Below are positions 6,613 through 6,614 of a stretch of DNA of 6,614 nt, one piece after another. The notes under the pieces were generated by a model. It was not told the DNA's origin. It made no database searches and saw only the letters and a program-made list of their open reading frames with translations. The stretch spans positions 1 through 6,614 of the forward strand of contig JALWSJ010000163.1 of assembly GCA_026993705.1 (NCBI GenBank), written 5' to 3'. Position 1 is the first letter of the stretch, and each line of letters starts with the position of its first letter. The stretch is from Flavobacteriales bacterium (GTDB taxonomy: Bacteria > Bacteroidota > Bacteroidia > Flavobacteriales_D > Parvicellaceae). Position numbers and translations under genes: made by a program.

Positions 6613-6614
6613 AA

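Noticed and set aside
1..6614. Mobile element, defence island, CRISPR or toxin-antitoxin system
   Set aside because: No transposase, integrase, direct-repeat array, terminal repeats or small paired genes are visible. Composition is even, and two of the five genes are core housekeeping functions.

Overview
The window looks like chromosomal DNA of a Bacteroidota member, most likely a Flavobacteriia relative. Four things point that way: strongly AT-rich codons, A-rich stretches instead of Shine-Dalgarno sites before the starts, partial matches to the Bacteroidota promoter pattern (TTG about 19-23 bases before TAnnTTTG), and a mitochondrial-type aconitase. The assignment is inferred from composition and protein character, not from a database search.

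Layout. Bases 1-313 hold no complete gene. They may contain the 3' tail of an upstream gene, followed by a long inverted repeat (62-114), an almost T-free A/C-rich tract (114-155), and a leader with a 9-bp perfect hairpin (245-269). Next is aconitase (314-2590, +). It meets a glycosyltransferase-like gene (2657-3712, -) tail to tail across a shared intrinsic terminator (2614-2646). The DNA polymerase III sliding clamp dnaN (3791-4912, -) lies upstream of the glycosyltransferase on the same strand, but a 13-bp-stem terminator separates them. A 229-base divergent spacer (4913-5141) carries candidate promoters for both directions and two dyad symmetries. On the right is a two-gene plus-strand unit: a four-helix membrane protein of unknown function (5142-5648), then one base later an alpha/beta hydrolase (5650-6612).

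How the genes relate. Aconitase (TCA cycle) and the clamp (replication) are core functions with no shared pathway; the order looks like ordinary chromosomal packing. The only pair with strong evidence of co-expression is the membrane protein and hydrolase. I found no CRISPR array, tRNA, rRNA, insertion sequence, phage gene or toxin-antitoxin pair, and no convincing new system. The best leads are the structured RNA or DNA elements upstream of aconitase, the odd transcription logic of the glycosyltransferase gene, and the uncharacterised membrane protein/hydrolase pair.
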